From Micromonospora acroterricola (lineage in GTDB: Bacteria; Actinomycetota; Actinomycetes; Mycobacteriales; Micromonosporaceae), in assembly GCF_003172955.1 (NCBI RefSeq), contig NZ_QGKR01000182.1:1-64000 (forward strand): a stretch of DNA of 64,000 nucleotides, written 5' to 3'. The notes beneath the pieces were generated by a model, which ran no database searches, was not told the origin of the DNA, and saw only the letters and a program-made list of their open reading frames with translations. Both the position numbers and the translations under genes were made by a program. Of this stretch, positions 41,957 through 51,003 are shown one piece after another (position 1 is the stretch's first letter; each line of letters opens with the position of its first letter).

Positions 41957-42496
41957 TCACCCGCGCCAGACGGCGTTGCCGGTGTCGTCGCGCTGGCGCG
42001 GTGGCCGTTGGTCCGGGCGGCCGTACCGGTGCGCGCCGGAATTCGTCATCTCCCGCAGCGACGGCAGGTCCGCGGTGGCGAGACCGGCCAACGGGTGCGG
42101 GCTGAGGCCGACGGTGATCTCCAGGTGCCCCAGGACACCGGTGATGCCCAGCAGGCGAAGCAGGAACGGCGACGGGTCCCGGACGGTCATCCGACCCCCC
42201 GCGGCGCTCACCGCGTGGTCGGCCCGCAGCAGGGCGGCGATGCCGTGGGCGTCGAAGAAGGCAGCCCTCGACAGGTCCAGCTCGACCAGCGACGACGGTG
42301 GTCGGCACGCGAACGTCACCAGCTCGACGAGCAGTTGGGCGTTGCTCATGTCGACCTCGCCGTCGACGTTGACCAGCATCGCCGGCCCGTCGCGAGTGAC
42401 ACCCAACCTCAGCACCGCGTCCGGCAGGTGGGCGCTGACCGGTGGGCGCGACCGCCGGCAGCTCTGTGCCAAGGAGAAGAAGGTTTCGGTCGACAT
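41957..42496 (-). CDS. STAS-domain protein, anti-sigma-antagonist-like
   Basis: A 179-residue protein with a STAS fold at about 28-130: LRLGVTRDGPAMLVNVDGEVDMSNAQLLVELV and LVELDLSRAAFFDAHGIAALLRA. At the place where RsbV/SpoIIAA have D-S-S-G, with the serine that is phosphorylated, this protein has Asp82-Ala-His-Gly85, so classical phosphorylation by an RsbW-type kinase is not possible there. The last 40 residues are basic and disordered. It lies beside, and convergent with, an HATPase gene. Confidence 0.86.
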   Translation of the reverse strand: MSTETFFSLAQSCRRSRPPVSAHLPDAVLRLGVTRDGPAMLVNVDGEVDMSNAQLLVELVTFACRPPSSLVELDLSRAAFFDAHGIAALLRADHAVSAAGGRMTVRDPSPFLLRLLGITGVLGHLEITVGLSPHPLAGLATADLPSLREMTNSGAHRYGRPDQRPPRQRDDTGNAVWRG

Positions 42497-42657
42497 GACG
42501 CACCACCGCCTGGATCGGGGGAGGGTGGACCACTGGAGGGACCACCGGGAGCGGGCGCGCGTCTTGACCCGCCGTTCAGCCTACCCGGTTGGCGCGGTGG
42601 CAGGCAGGGGGATGCGGGGAGCCGGTGGGGTGCCAGCCGGTGACAGCGGGTCGTCGC

Positions 42658-43536
42658 TCAGCTCGGTGCGGAGGCGAACGCGGTGGGCAGGCCGGGAACC
42701 GGGACGTCCACCGCGAGCAGCGCGCCGTCCAGCGGTCCCGCCGCCTCGAGCCCGTGCCGGGCGGTGCCGATGAAGAGCCGGCGCAGGTCGGGCCCGCCCA
42801 GGCAGATGCCGGCCGGCTGGCTCGCCGGCAGCCGGATCTCCCGGTCCAGCGTGCCGTCCGGCCGGTAGCGGCGCACCGCCGAGCCGCCCCACAGCGCCAC
42901 CCAGAGGTGCCCTGCCGCGTCGACCGTCATCCCGTCCGGGCCGCCCTCCTCGGCGGTCAACCGCAGAAACGGCTCCCGCCCGTGCAGGGCACCGGTGCGC
43001 GGGTCGACGCTGAACCGGTCGACCTCACCGCGCGGCGAGTCGGCCAGGTACATCGTGGTGCCGGCGGCGTCGAACGCCGGGCCGTTCGGCACCGTCAGCC
43101 CGGTCACGGCCGCCACCGGCGCCGCGCCCGGCACCAGCCGGTACAGCGCACCCCCACCGGGCACCCCGGCGTACGTCATGCTGCCCGCCCAGAACCGGCC
43201 GTGCGGGTCGGCGACCGCGTCGTTCATCCGGGCCGGCTCCGGCCCGTCGGCGACGAGGTCGGTGACCGGTCGGGGGTCGCCGGTGGCGGGCAGCAGCGCG
43301 ACGCCGGTCCCGGCGGCGGCCAGCCAGTCACCGGAACCGCCGGCCACCGGGGCGACCGCGCCCAGCGGGACGTCCAGCCGGCGCAGCTCCCGCAGCGGGC
43401 CCGGCCGGTCGCCGGCGGTCTCCAGCAGCCGACCGGCCAGCAGGTCGACCAGGACGAGCCGCCCGGCCACCCAACGCAGCCCTTCGCCCAGCTCCAACCG
43501 GTCCGCGCTCCACACGGTCGGTTCGGTCAGCTCCAT
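42658..43536 (-). CDS. SMP-30/gluconolactonase family protein, probable galactonolactonase
   Basis: A 292-residue six-bladed propeller. Metal and active-site regions are LGEGLRWV (Glu), MNDAVADPHGRFWAGSM (Asn, Asp) and NGPAFDAAGTTMYLADS (Asn, Asp), the usual calcium/zinc lactonase ligands. In this operon it would open galactono-lactone to galactonate between the dehydrogenase and DgoD. ATG at 43536 follows GGAGGAG. It is the last gene, 45 bp after the kinase gene. Confidence 0.9.
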   Translation of the reverse strand: MELTEPTVWSADRLELGEGLRWVAGRLVLVDLLAGRLLETAGDRPGPLRELRRLDVPLGAVAPVAGGSGDWLAAAGTGVALLPATGDPRPVTDLVADGPEPARMNDAVADPHGRFWAGSMTYAGVPGGGALYRLVPGAAPVAAVTGLTVPNGPAFDAAGTTMYLADSPRGEVDRFSVDPRTGALHGREPFLRLTAEEGGPDGMTVDAAGHLWVALWGGSAVRRYRPDGTLDREIRLPASQPAGICLGGPDLRRLFIGTARHGLEAAGPLDGALLAVDVPVPGLPTAFASAPS

Positions 43537-43581
43537 CTCGCTCCTCCAACGATCCTTCGCCACGCTCGTCCGCCGCGCTGG

Positions 43582-44523
43582 TCAGCGCACGGTCCCGCCG
43601 GGACCATGGTCGAGCAGCGCCAGCTCCGCCCGGTCGGGCAGCCCCTCCCAGTCGCCCCGGGTGGCCACCGCGAACGCGCCGGTGGTGACCGCCCGCTCCA
43701 GCCGGGCCGGTACGTCGGCGCCGTCCAGCCAACCGGAGAGCAGCCCGGCCACGAAGGCGTCCCCGGCGCCGACCGTGTCCACGACCGGCACCGACCGGGC
43801 GGGGCGGTGCACGGTGCCGACCGCGCTGTGGCTGGTCGCCCCACCGGCGCCGTGCTTGACCACGACCTCGGTCACGCCGGCGGCCCGCAGCGCCCCGACC
43901 GGGTCGGCGGCGTCGGTCAGCACGGCCAGCTCGTCGTCGGAGGCGACCACCAGGTCGATCGAGGGCAGCAGCGGCCGCAGTGCGTCGGCGGCATCGGCGA
44001 CCGACCAGAGCCGGTGCCGGTGGTTGACGTCCAGGCAGACGGTGCTGCCCGCCGCGCGGGCGAGCCGGACCGCCGCCACCACGGCCTCGTACGGCTCGGC
44101 GCCGAGCGCGCAGGTGATGCCGGTGACGTGCAGCAGCCGGGGCGGCGCCCCGGGCTGGTCGAGGGCGGCCGTGACGTCGGCGGGGCGCAGCCGCGAGCCG
44201 GCCGACCCGGCGCGGTGGTAGGTGACGCGGCTGATGTCGGCGACTCGCGACTCGACGAGGATCAGCCCGGTGGGCGCCGTCGGGTCGACCCGGGACCAGC
44301 TCAGGTCGACGCCCTCGGCGCGCAGCGTGCGGCGGACCAGCTCGCCGGGCTCGTCGGCGCCGGTGACCCCGACCCAGGCGGCCCGGTGGCCGAGCCGGGC
44401 CAGGCCGATCGCCACCGTCGACTCGGACCCGGCGACGGAGATCCCGGCAGTGCCGCCCAACCGCAGCGGCCCGGTGGCGCGGAAGGCCGCCATCGTCTCG
44501 CCGAGGGTGAGCAGGTCGGTCAC
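43582..44523 (-). CDS. dgoK: 2-dehydro-3-deoxygalactonate kinase-like PfkB sugar kinase
   Basis: A 313-residue ribokinase-family enzyme. It starts LLTLGETMAAF, typical of 2-keto-3-deoxy-sugar-acid kinases, and has the anion hole and catalytic base in DTVGAGDAFVAG (Asp255). In context it phosphorylates 2-keto-3-deoxy-galactonate made by DgoD. By fold it is PfkB type and not homologous to Escherichia coli DgoK; the symbol reflects role only. ATG-overlap of 4 nt with the aldolase gene upstream. Confidence 0.87.
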   Translation of the reverse strand: MTDLLTLGETMAAFRATGPLRLGGTAGISVAGSESTVAIGLARLGHRAAWVGVTGADEPGELVRRTLRAEGVDLSWSRVDPTAPTGLILVESRVADISRVTYHRAGSAGSRLRPADVTAALDQPGAPPRLLHVTGITCALGAEPYEAVVAAVRLARAAGSTVCLDVNHRHRLWSVADAADALRPLLPSIDLVVASDDELAVLTDAADPVGALRAAGVTEVVVKHGAGGATSHSAVGTVHRPARSVPVVDTVGAGDAFVAGLLSGWLDGADVPARLERAVTTGAFAVATRGDWEGLPDRAELALLDHGPGGTVR

Positions 44524-45140
44524 GGCCGTACCGCCGTGAGGAAGTGGGCGGCGCGCTCGCGCAGCGCCGCGGGGTCGCCGCCACGGACGGCGTCGCCGAG
44601 CAGCGGGGAGCCGACGCCGACCGCGACCGCTCCCCGGTCGAGGTAGCGCCGCGCGCCGTCGGCGTCGACCCCGCCGACCGGCACGAACGCCGTGCCGGGG
44701 AACGGGTCGCGCAGCGCCCCGAGGTAGTCGGGCCCGCCGAGGGAGGCCGGGAAGAGCTTGATCGCCGTGGCCCCGGCGCTGCCGGCCTGCACCACCTCGG
44801 TGGGGGTGAGCGCGCCGGCGAGCACCGGTAGCCCCAGCCGTCCGGCCTCGGCGAGACTCGGCGCCAGCGCCGGCGTGACCAGGAAGCCGGCACCGGCGTC
44901 GGCGGCCGCACGGGCGTCCTCGGCGCTGAGCACCGTGCCCGCGCCGAGGGCGAAGTCCGGTCCGAGGGCTGCACGGGCGCGCCGGATGGTGCCGAGCGCG
45001 TCGGTGCTGGTCAACGAGACCTCGACCAGCGCGATGCCGCTCTCGGCCAGGGTGAGCACCGCCGCCAGCGCGGCGGCCGGGTCGGGGCCGCGCACGATGG
45101 CCAGCAGTCGGTGGGTACGCAGCTCGTCGAGCAGGTTCAT
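44520..45140 (-). CDS. dgoA: 2-dehydro-3-deoxy-phosphogalactonate (KDPG/KDPGal) aldolase
   Basis: A 206-residue class I aldolase of the KDPG/KHG family. The Schiff-base lysine is Lys128 in AIKLFPAS and the catalytic Glu40 lies in LVEVSLTS. It cleaves the phosphorylated sugar acid into pyruvate and glyceraldehyde-3-phosphate. KDPG and KDPGal aldolases are hard to tell apart by eye; the dgoD and kinase neighbours favour the galactose pathway. Start ATG overlaps the epimerase stop by ATGA, and its end overlaps the kinase start. Confidence 0.88.
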   Translation of the reverse strand: MNLLDELRTHRLLAIVRGPDPAAALAAVLTLAESGIALVEVSLTSTDALGTIRRARAALGPDFALGAGTVLSAEDARAAADAGAGFLVTPALAPSLAEAGRLGLPVLAGALTPTEVVQAGSAGATAIKLFPASLGGPDYLGALRDPFPGTAFVPVGGVDADGARRYLDRGAVAVGVGSPLLGDAVRGGDPAALRERAAHFLTAVRP

Positions 45141-46000
45141 CGCGGGCGTCCTTGGTGGAGTCGGTGGGCGGAGAGGGTGAGCCGCCAGGCGACCTCGCCG
45201 GCGGGCGGGACGACGGCCGTGTCGGCCGGGCCGGCGTCGGCCAGGTCGAAGGCGGCGCCGAGCATCGGTTCGACGCCGACGCTGCGGTAGGGCGCGGCGG
45301 CGGGCCAGCCGCCGAGGTTGCGCCAGAGCGCGGTGCTGCGGGGCTGGCCGTCGCACTCCAGTTCCAGGGTCAGCCGGTCGGCGCCGTCGACCACCTCGAC
45401 CCGGGGGCAGTCGACCAGCACCGCGCCGAGCGCGGTCCCGTCGTCCGGGCCGAGGGCGTCCAGCGTCAGCCCGGCCGGTGTCGGCCAGCGCCCGGTCAGC
45501 CACGGGCTCCCGGCGGGCCAGGCGCCCGGGGGCAGCAGGGCGGCGGCCTCCGGGTGCAGCCGGGTGGGTGTGCCGGCGGGCGCGTCGAGACGGGCCTCGG
45601 GGGAGAGGTCGAGGAGGGCGTGCGCCGCCCAGACGAACCGGTGGCCGGGGTCGGCGGCCAGCCGGTAGTCGGCCACCACCGTGCCGTTCCGGTCGGTGAT
45701 CCGGCGGGTCAGTGTGAACGTCGGGCGCTCGATGGCCACGCTGCCGGGGCCGACCGGCCGCCACGGCCGGGACCACACCTCGCCGTGGTCGGGTCGACCG
45801 CGCACGGTGGGCAGGCACTCCTCCAGCCCACCGGCGTCGACGAACGCGCCGTCGGGGCGTACGTCGTGCCGGCCGTGTTCCGGCCCGCGCCAGAGCCACT
45901 CCCGGCCGCCGCCACGCAGGCTGGTCCACCGGCCACCGTGCGCCGCGTCGTACGCGACCCGCAGCGGCACCGGCTCGGGCCCGGCGGCCCCGGTCACCAT
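45137..46000 (-). CDS. Aldose 1-epimerase-like protein
   Basis: A 287-residue beta-sandwich protein of the galactose-mutarotase fold: GGRWTSLRGGGREWLW near the start, ECLPTVRG, HARL-type loop HALLDLSPEARLDAP, and SVGVEPMLGAAFD near the end, with Glu in the last as a probable base. It would interconvert galactose anomers, giving the beta form used by dehydrogenases, or another sugar of the operon. Similarity to classical GalM is weak, so the exact substrate is open. It overlaps dgoD by 7 bp. Confidence 0.75.
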   Translation of the reverse strand: MVTGAAGPEPVPLRVAYDAAHGGRWTSLRGGGREWLWRGPEHGRHDVRPDGAFVDAGGLEECLPTVRGRPDHGEVWSRPWRPVGPGSVAIERPTFTLTRRITDRNGTVVADYRLAADPGHRFVWAAHALLDLSPEARLDAPAGTPTRLHPEAAALLPPGAWPAGSPWLTGRWPTPAGLTLDALGPDDGTALGAVLVDCPRVEVVDGADRLTLELECDGQPRSTALWRNLGGWPAAAPYRSVGVEPMLGAAFDLADAGPADTAVVPPAGEVAWRLTLSAHRLHQGRPR

Positions 46001-47139
46001 TCGGCGAACGACCCGTCGCGGTGCTGCCAGACCGGGTTGCGCCAGGCGTGCGGGGTACGGGCGGCCCGACGCACCGCCGCCTCGTCGACCGTGATGCCCA
46101 GCCCCGGCCGGTCGGACCGGCCGATGTGCCCGTCCACGAAGCGGAACGGCTCCGGGTCGACCACATAGTCCAGCAGGTCGGAGCCGGAGTGGTAGTGGAT
46201 GCCGATGCTCTGCTCCTGGATCAGGAAGTTCGGCGTCGCGAAGGCCACCTGGAGGCTGGCCGCCAGGGAGATCGGGCCCAGTGGGCAGTGCGGGGCGAGC
46301 AGCGCGCCGTACGTCTCGGCCAGCGTGGCGATCCGGCGGACCTCGGAGATCCCGCCGGCGTGCGACAGGTCCGGCTGGACCACCGCCACCCCGGCCTGCA
46401 ACGGGCCGAGGAACTCGGAACGGCCGTAGAGCCGTTCGCCGGTGGCCACCGGGATGGGGGTGCCGGCCACGATGTCGCGCAGGTGGTGGGCCTGGTCGGG
46501 CAGGACCGGCTCCTCCACGAAGAACGGACGCAGGGGGGCCAGCTCGGGCAGGATCCGGCGGACCGCGGCCAGCCCGGCCCGGCCGTGGAAGTCCAGTGCG
46601 ATGTCCCGGTCGGGGCCGAGCGCCTCCCGGGCGGCGGCCACCCGGCCGACCACCTCGTCGACCTCGGCGGAGGTGGGGATGGCGGAGAGTCGCCCGCAGG
46701 CGTTCATCTTGATCCCGGTGAGACCGGCGGCGGCCTGGGCGGCGGCGGCATCGGCCACCTCGTCGGGCTCGTCGCCGCCGATCCAGGAGTAGATCCGCAC
46801 CCGGTCGCGGACGGCCCCACCGAGCAACGCGTGCACGGGTGCGCCGTACGCCTGGCCGGCGATGTCCCAGAGCGCCTGGTCGAGGCCGGCGACGGCGCTG
46901 GAGAGGATCGGGCCGCCCCGGTAGAAGCCGCCCTTGGTGAGCACCTGCCAGTGCTGCTCGATCCGGAGTGGATCCTCACCGATCAGGTATTCGGAGAGCA
47001 CCTCGACCGCGCTGCGCACCACCTCGGCGCGCCCCTCGACCACCGGTTCGCCCCACCCGACCAGCCCGTCGTCGGTCTCCACCCGGCAGAACAACCACCG
47101 TGGCGCGACCAGGAAGGTCTCGATCCGCTCGATCTTCAC
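45994..47139 (-). CDS. dgoD: D-galactonate dehydratase
   Basis: A 381-residue enolase-superfamily enzyme that converts D-galactonate to 2-keto-3-deoxygalactonate. Metal ligands Asp183, Glu209 and Glu235 (ALDFHG, VEEPV, ATGERL) and the bases His185 and His284 stand at the positions known from E. coli DgoD, and the start KIERIETFLVAPRWLF is like it. Size and spacing argue for galactonate and not for fuconate or rhamnonate dehydratase. It starts within the stop codon of the regulator gene (ATGA). Confidence 0.93.
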   Translation of the reverse strand: MKIERIETFLVAPRWLFCRVETDDGLVGWGEPVVEGRAEVVRSAVEVLSEYLIGEDPLRIEQHWQVLTKGGFYRGGPILSSAVAGLDQALWDIAGQAYGAPVHALLGGAVRDRVRIYSWIGGDEPDEVADAAAAQAAAGLTGIKMNACGRLSAIPTSAEVDEVVGRVAAAREALGPDRDIALDFHGRAGLAAVRRILPELAPLRPFFVEEPVLPDQAHHLRDIVAGTPIPVATGERLYGRSEFLGPLQAGVAVVQPDLSHAGGISEVRRIATLAETYGALLAPHCPLGPISLAASLQVAFATPNFLIQEQSIGIHYHSGSDLLDYVVDPEPFRFVDGHIGRSDRPGLGITVDEAAVRRAARTPHAWRNPVWQHRDGSFAEW

Positions 47140-47846
47140 CGACTGCCCCTCTGTCCCCGTGCCTTCTCGACGTCCCGGACGGCCTTGTCCAGCAGCTCGC
47201 GCATGGCGGTCTCGGCCGCCGTCTCGTCGCGCGCCCGCAGCGCGTCGACCACCGCGCGGTGGCTGGGCACCGGGTCGTCGTGCGCGTCGCCGCCGTGCAC
47301 CAGCCGGTCCCGTTCGGCGAGCCCGGTCTCCATCACCACCTCCATCCGCTCCAGCAGCTCGTTGTGGGTGGCGGCGAGCAGCGCGCGGTGGAAGGAGAGG
47401 TCGGCGGCAACGGCGGCGGCGGGGTCACCGTTGGCCTCGGCCATCTCGGCGAGCGCCCGGTCGAGGGCAGCCAGGTCCTCCTCCGTGGCCCGGGTGGCGG
47501 CCAGCCGCGTGGCGGCGGGCTCGATGATGGCGCGTACCTCGTGCAGCTTCTCGAGCAGGTGCTCGTCGGCGCCCTCGGCGAACTGCCAGCGGATCACGTC
47601 GCCGTCGAGCAGGTTCCAGTCCGCGCGCGGCCGGACGAACGTGCCGCGCTTCTGCCGGGCGTCGACGATGCCCTTGGCCGAGAGCACCTTCAGCGCCTCG
47701 CGCAGCGCCGTCAGGCTGACGTCGAACTCCTCCTGCAACGCGACGATGTTCAGGGTCGCCCCGGCGGGGATCTCACCGGTGAGGATGCGACGGGCGATGG
47801 CTTCGACGGTCTGCCCGTGGACGCCGCGGCGTGCGTACTGTGCCAA
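47136..47846 (-). CDS. dgoR: GntR/FadR-family regulator, DgoR-like
   Basis: A 236-residue regulator. The N-terminal winged helix is VEAIARRILTGEIPAGATLNIVALQEEFDVSLTALREALKVLSAKGIVDARQKRGTFVRP. The phrase WNLLDGDVIRWQF then leads to the FCD ligand domain (about 90-225). This bridge is characteristic of DgoR, the galactonate-responsive repressor of E. coli. It probably controls this operon and the divergent galactoside operon. The start is TTG at 47846 behind AGGAGAG; it overlaps dgoD by 4 nt. Confidence 0.9.
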   Translation of the reverse strand: MAQYARRGVHGQTVEAIARRILTGEIPAGATLNIVALQEEFDVSLTALREALKVLSAKGIVDARQKRGTFVRPRADWNLLDGDVIRWQFAEGADEHLLEKLHEVRAIIEPAATRLAATRATEEDLAALDRALAEMAEANGDPAAAVAADLSFHRALLAATHNELLERMEVVMETGLAERDRLVHGGDAHDDPVPSHRAVVDALRARDETAAETAMRELLDKAVRDVEKARGQRGSR

Positions 47847-47883
47847 TGCTCTCCTGGCCTTCTCGCTGGTCGGTATCGATCTC

Positions 47884-48630
47884 TCAGGCCGAGGCTTTCA
47901 CCGCGGTCCAGCCACCGTCCACCACCAGGCTCGCGCCGGTGACGTAGGCGGCGTCCGGTGAGGCGAGGAAGGCCACCGTCGCGGCCACCTCGTCCGGGGT
48001 GCCGAAGCGCTTCGCCACGGTCTCCGCGACGCTGCGCCGGCGGTCCTCTTCGGACACGTCGGCCCAGGCGCCGGTGAGGATCGGCCCGGGCAGCACGGTG
48101 TTGACGCGCACCTGTGGGCCGTACTCCACGGCGAGCTGGCGGCCGAGCGCGACGAGGCCGCCCTTGGCCGCGGCGTACGCGGGCCGGCCGGGCAGCCCGA
48201 CCAGCGCGTGCACCGAGGAGACCAGCACCACCGCGCCCGCCCGCGCCCGCAGGTCGTCGAGGCAGGCTCGGACGCCGAGGAAGGAGCCGGTGAGGCTGAC
48301 GGCGATCTGGTGGTCCCAGGACTGCCTGCTGGTTTCGTGCGCCGGCGCGACCTGCACCGCGTACGCGTTGCTGACCAGGATGTCCACAGGGCCGAGGCTG
48401 TCCCGCACCGCCGCCACGGCGGCCGTCCAGTCGGCCTCCTCGCTGACATCGGCCACTACGGACAGTGCTCGGGCGCCCTGGTTGGTCAGCTCCTCGGCCA
48501 GCGGGGTCGGGTCGGCCACGTCGAGCAGCGCCACGGCTGCTCCCTCGGCGGCGAGCCGTCGGGCGGTCGCGGCGCCGATGCCGCCCATCGCGCCAGTGAC
48601 CAGCGCGTTCCTGCCTTCCAGCCGACGCAT
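47884..48630 (-). CDS. SDR oxidoreductase, probable galactose dehydrogenase
   Basis: A classical short-chain dehydrogenase of 248 residues. The cofactor motif is TGAMGGIG (with Asp in ALLDVAD favouring NAD), catalytic Ser in VLVSSVHA, YAAAK for Tyr-Lys, and PGPILTGAW. As first gene of the operon it is the only candidate for the oxidation of galactose to galactono-lactone, so I infer a D-galactose 1-dehydrogenase; an aldehyde or other sugar is possible. ATG at 48630 is used; a GTG at 48642 is closer to GAGGG. Confidence 0.85.
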   Translation of the reverse strand: MRRLEGRNALVTGAMGGIGAATARRLAAEGAAVALLDVADPTPLAEELTNQGARALSVVADVSEEADWTAAVAAVRDSLGPVDILVSNAYAVQVAPAHETSRQSWDHQIAVSLTGSFLGVRACLDDLRARAGAVVLVSSVHALVGLPGRPAYAAAKGGLVALGRQLAVEYGPQVRVNTVLPGPILTGAWADVSEEDRRRSVAETVAKRFGTPDEVAATVAFLASPDAAYVTGASLVVDGGWTAVKASA

Positions 48631-48788
48631 AGGCTGATTCACCTGCCCTCGCCTTGATCTCATCTAATCATTAATTACGAAGATATCTTGACAGTCGGCG
48701 ACGGCCGATGCAACCTTCTCGTCACAGCATTCACATGGACGACACACTGCGCAGTGACGCTGCGTGTCGTAGAGGAAGGGATACCTCC
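48631..48788. promoter_or_regulatory. Divergent promoter/operator of the galactoside regulon
   Basis: The centre, 48660-48690, is the most AT-rich stretch of the region and holds TAAT-C-ATTA (48665-48673) with overlapping ATTAAT and TAATTA palindromes. TTGACA at 48688-48693 is a good -35 for the ABC-transporter operon, with CAACCT 17 bp on as a weak -10. GAGGAAGGGAT near 48770 is the ribosome site of the binding-protein gene. The AT-rich palindromes are candidates for the DgoR-like regulator. Confidence 0.6.
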
Positions 48789-50084
48789 GTGAGCGACTTC
48801 GACCCCGGTCGCCGGCGATTCCTTGGCCACCTCGGGCTCGCCGGCCTGGGCGCGCTCGGCGCCAGCTCGTTCCTCAGCGCGTGCGCCAGCTCGGCCAGCG
48901 GGCCGACGACGGGCAACGGCTCCGGAGCGGTCACCATCCAGTCCAACCTCTCCTCGCCGCAGGCCAAGGCGGCGATGGAGAAGCTGATCGCGAACTTCAA
49001 CGCGCAGGGCAAGGGCACGGCGAGCCTCAACACGATCGCCTCGGAGACCTTCCGGACCCAGCTGCCCACCTACCTGACGTCGGCCAACCCGCCGGACCTC
49101 TACACCTGGTACGCGGGCTCGGTCGCCAACGACTACGCCAGCCGCAACCTGCTGCTCGACGTCTCCGACGTCTGGAAGTCGCTGGGCGACTACCCGCAGT
49201 CGCTGCGCACCCTCTCCACCGACGCCAGCGGCAAGCAGATCTTCGTGCCGATGAACAACTACTGGTGGGGCTTCTTCTACCGCAAGTCCAACTTCGCCAA
49301 GTGGGGCGTGCAGGAGCCGAAGACCTGGACCGAGTTCCTGGCCCTGTGCGAGACGCTGAAGGGCAAGGGCGTCCCGCCGATCGGCATCGGTCTCGGCGAC
49401 ACCCCGTGGGTGGCCTCGGCCTGGTTCGACTACCTCAACATCCGGATCAACGGCGCCCCGTTCCACCGCGAGCTGCTCGCCGGCAAGCAGCGCTTCGACG
49501 ACCCCAAGGTCAAGGCGGTCTTCACCCGCTGGCGCGAGGCCCTGCCGTACTTCGACCCCAAGGGCAAGGCGTACCCGTTCCAGGAGGCGACCACCGCGCT
49601 GCTGGCCGGCAAGACCGGCATGTTCCTGATCGGCACGTTCTTCGCCGACGCGGCGCCCAAGGACGCCCTCGGCGACCTGGACTTCTTCCGGTTCCCGATC
49701 ATCGACCCGGCGGTGCCGCTGGCCGAGGAGGCCCCGACCGACGGCTTCTTCGCCAGCGCGAAGACCGCCAACCCGACCGGCACCAGGGCCCTGCTCACCT
49801 ACCTCTCCGGCGTCGAGGCGCAGGAGGCGTACGTCAAGGCCAGCTCCGGCATCGTGCTGCCGGCCAACCCCAAGGCCAAGGCGTCCGACTCGCCGCTGGT
49901 GGTCAAGGGCAAGGCGATGCTGGACGAGGCCAAGGAGCTGACCCAGTTCTTCAACCGCGACTCCAGCGACGCGCTCCAGCCGACCGCCGACACCGCGCTG
50001 ACCAAGTTCATCGACAAGCCGGACCAGATCGACGCGATCCTGCGGGAGTGGCAGACCAGCGCCGAGAAGGTCTTCAAGGGCTGA
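48789..50084 (+). CDS. Sugar ABC transporter substrate-binding lipoprotein
   Basis: A 431-residue extracellular binding protein of cluster B (family 1). The signal carries both a twin-arginine (GRRRFLGHLGLAGLG) and a lipobox (LSAC at about 35), so it is probably a Tat-exported lipoprotein. The mature part has the two-lobe pattern with GAVTIQSNLSS, DLYTWYAGS and the late helix TALTKFIDKPDQIDAILREW. Operon with two alpha-galactosidases suggests melibiose, raffinose or galactose oligomers as ligand. GTG at 48789 follows GAGGAAGGGAT. Confidence 0.93.
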   Translation: MSDFDPGRRRFLGHLGLAGLGALGASSFLSACASSASGPTTGNGSGAVTIQSNLSSPQAKAAMEKLIANFNAQGKGTASLNTIASETFRTQLPTYLTSANPPDLYTWYAGSVANDYASRNLLLDVSDVWKSLGDYPQSLRTLSTDASGKQIFVPMNNYWWGFFYRKSNFAKWGVQEPKTWTEFLALCETLKGKGVPPIGIGLGDTPWVASAWFDYLNIRINGAPFHRELLAGKQRFDDPKVKAVFTRWREALPYFDPKGKAYPFQEATTALLAGKTGMFLIGTFFADAAPKDALGDLDFFRFPIIDPAVPLAEEAPTDGFFASAKTANPTGTRALLTYLSGVEAQEAYVKASSGIVLPANPKAKASDSPLVVKGKAMLDEAKELTQFFNRDSSDALQPTADTALTKFIDKPDQIDAILREWQTSAEKVFKG

Positions 50085-50085
50085 C

Positions 50086-51003
50086 GTGACAGCAACGATC
50101 TCCACGACTCCGGTCACCCCCACCCGGCGGCGGCGACGGTCGGCCCGACTGTCGCCGCTGCTGGTGGCGTTCGTCCTGGTGCCGTTCGCGGTCGAGAGCG
50201 TCTGGGTCTTCTGGCCGGCGCTCCAGGGCTTCTGGTTCTCCCTCACCCGCTGGGACGGCATGTCGCCGCCCACGTTCGTCGGCGTCGACAACTACGTCGA
50301 GATGGCCGGCGACGCGACCTTCCGGGGCGCTCTGCTCAACACGGTGATCTGGCTGGTCCTCTTCGGCGGCCTCTCCGTGCTGGGTGGTTTCGGCATGGCG
50401 CTGGTCCTGCAACGGGAGCGGCGCGGGGTCGGCTTCTACCGGGCCGCCCTGTTCACCCCGGTGGTCTTCTCGCTGGTGGTGACCGCGCTGGTCTGGCGGG
50501 TCTTCTACCAGCCCGACGGCATCGCCGACACGCTGCTGCGGGCCGTCGGCCTGGAGCAGCTGATCCGGCCCTGGCTCGCCGACCCGCAGACCGCCCTGTA
50601 CGCGGTGATCCTGCCAGCGCTGTGGCGGCAGATCGGCTACGTCATGGTGCTGTTCCTGGCCGGGTTGAAGGCGATCGACCCGGCGTTGCACGAGGCGGCC
50701 CGGATGGACGGCGCCAACTCGTGGCAGCGGCTGCGGCACGTCACCATCCCCCAGCTCCGCGGGGTCAACGCCGTGGTGCTGTCCGTCATCGTGATCGACT
50801 CGCTGCGCTCGTTCGACATCGTCTGGTCGCTGACCAAGGGCGGGCCGTACCACTCGTCGGAGCTGCTCAGCACCTACATGTACTCGACCGCGTTCCAGAG
50901 CCTGCGGCTGGGCTACGCCTCCGCGATCGCCGTGGTGATCTTCGTGCTGGCACTGGCGGTCATCCTCGGCTACCTGGTCCGCGCGTTCCGGGAGGAAGCG
51001 TGA
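50086..51003 (+). CDS. Sugar ABC transporter permease (MalF type)
   Basis: A 305-residue permease with six membrane spans after a basic N-terminus (RRRRRSARLSPLLVAFVL). The EAA loop that contacts the ATPase is EAARMDGANSWQRLRHVTIPQL. It pairs with the next permease. Starts GTG one base after the binding-protein stop. No ATPase gene is present in the operon, so a shared MsmK-like ATPase encoded elsewhere must drive import. Confidence 0.94.
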   Translation: MTATISTTPVTPTRRRRRSARLSPLLVAFVLVPFAVESVWVFWPALQGFWFSLTRWDGMSPPTFVGVDNYVEMAGDATFRGALLNTVIWLVLFGGLSVLGGFGMALVLQRERRGVGFYRAALFTPVVFSLVVTALVWRVFYQPDGIADTLLRAVGLEQLIRPWLADPQTALYAVILPALWRQIGYVMVLFLAGLKAIDPALHEAARMDGANSWQRLRHVTIPQLRGVNAVVLSVIVIDSLRSFDIVWSLTKGGPYHSSELLSTYMYSTAFQSLRLGYASAIAVVIFVLALAVILGYLVRAFREEA

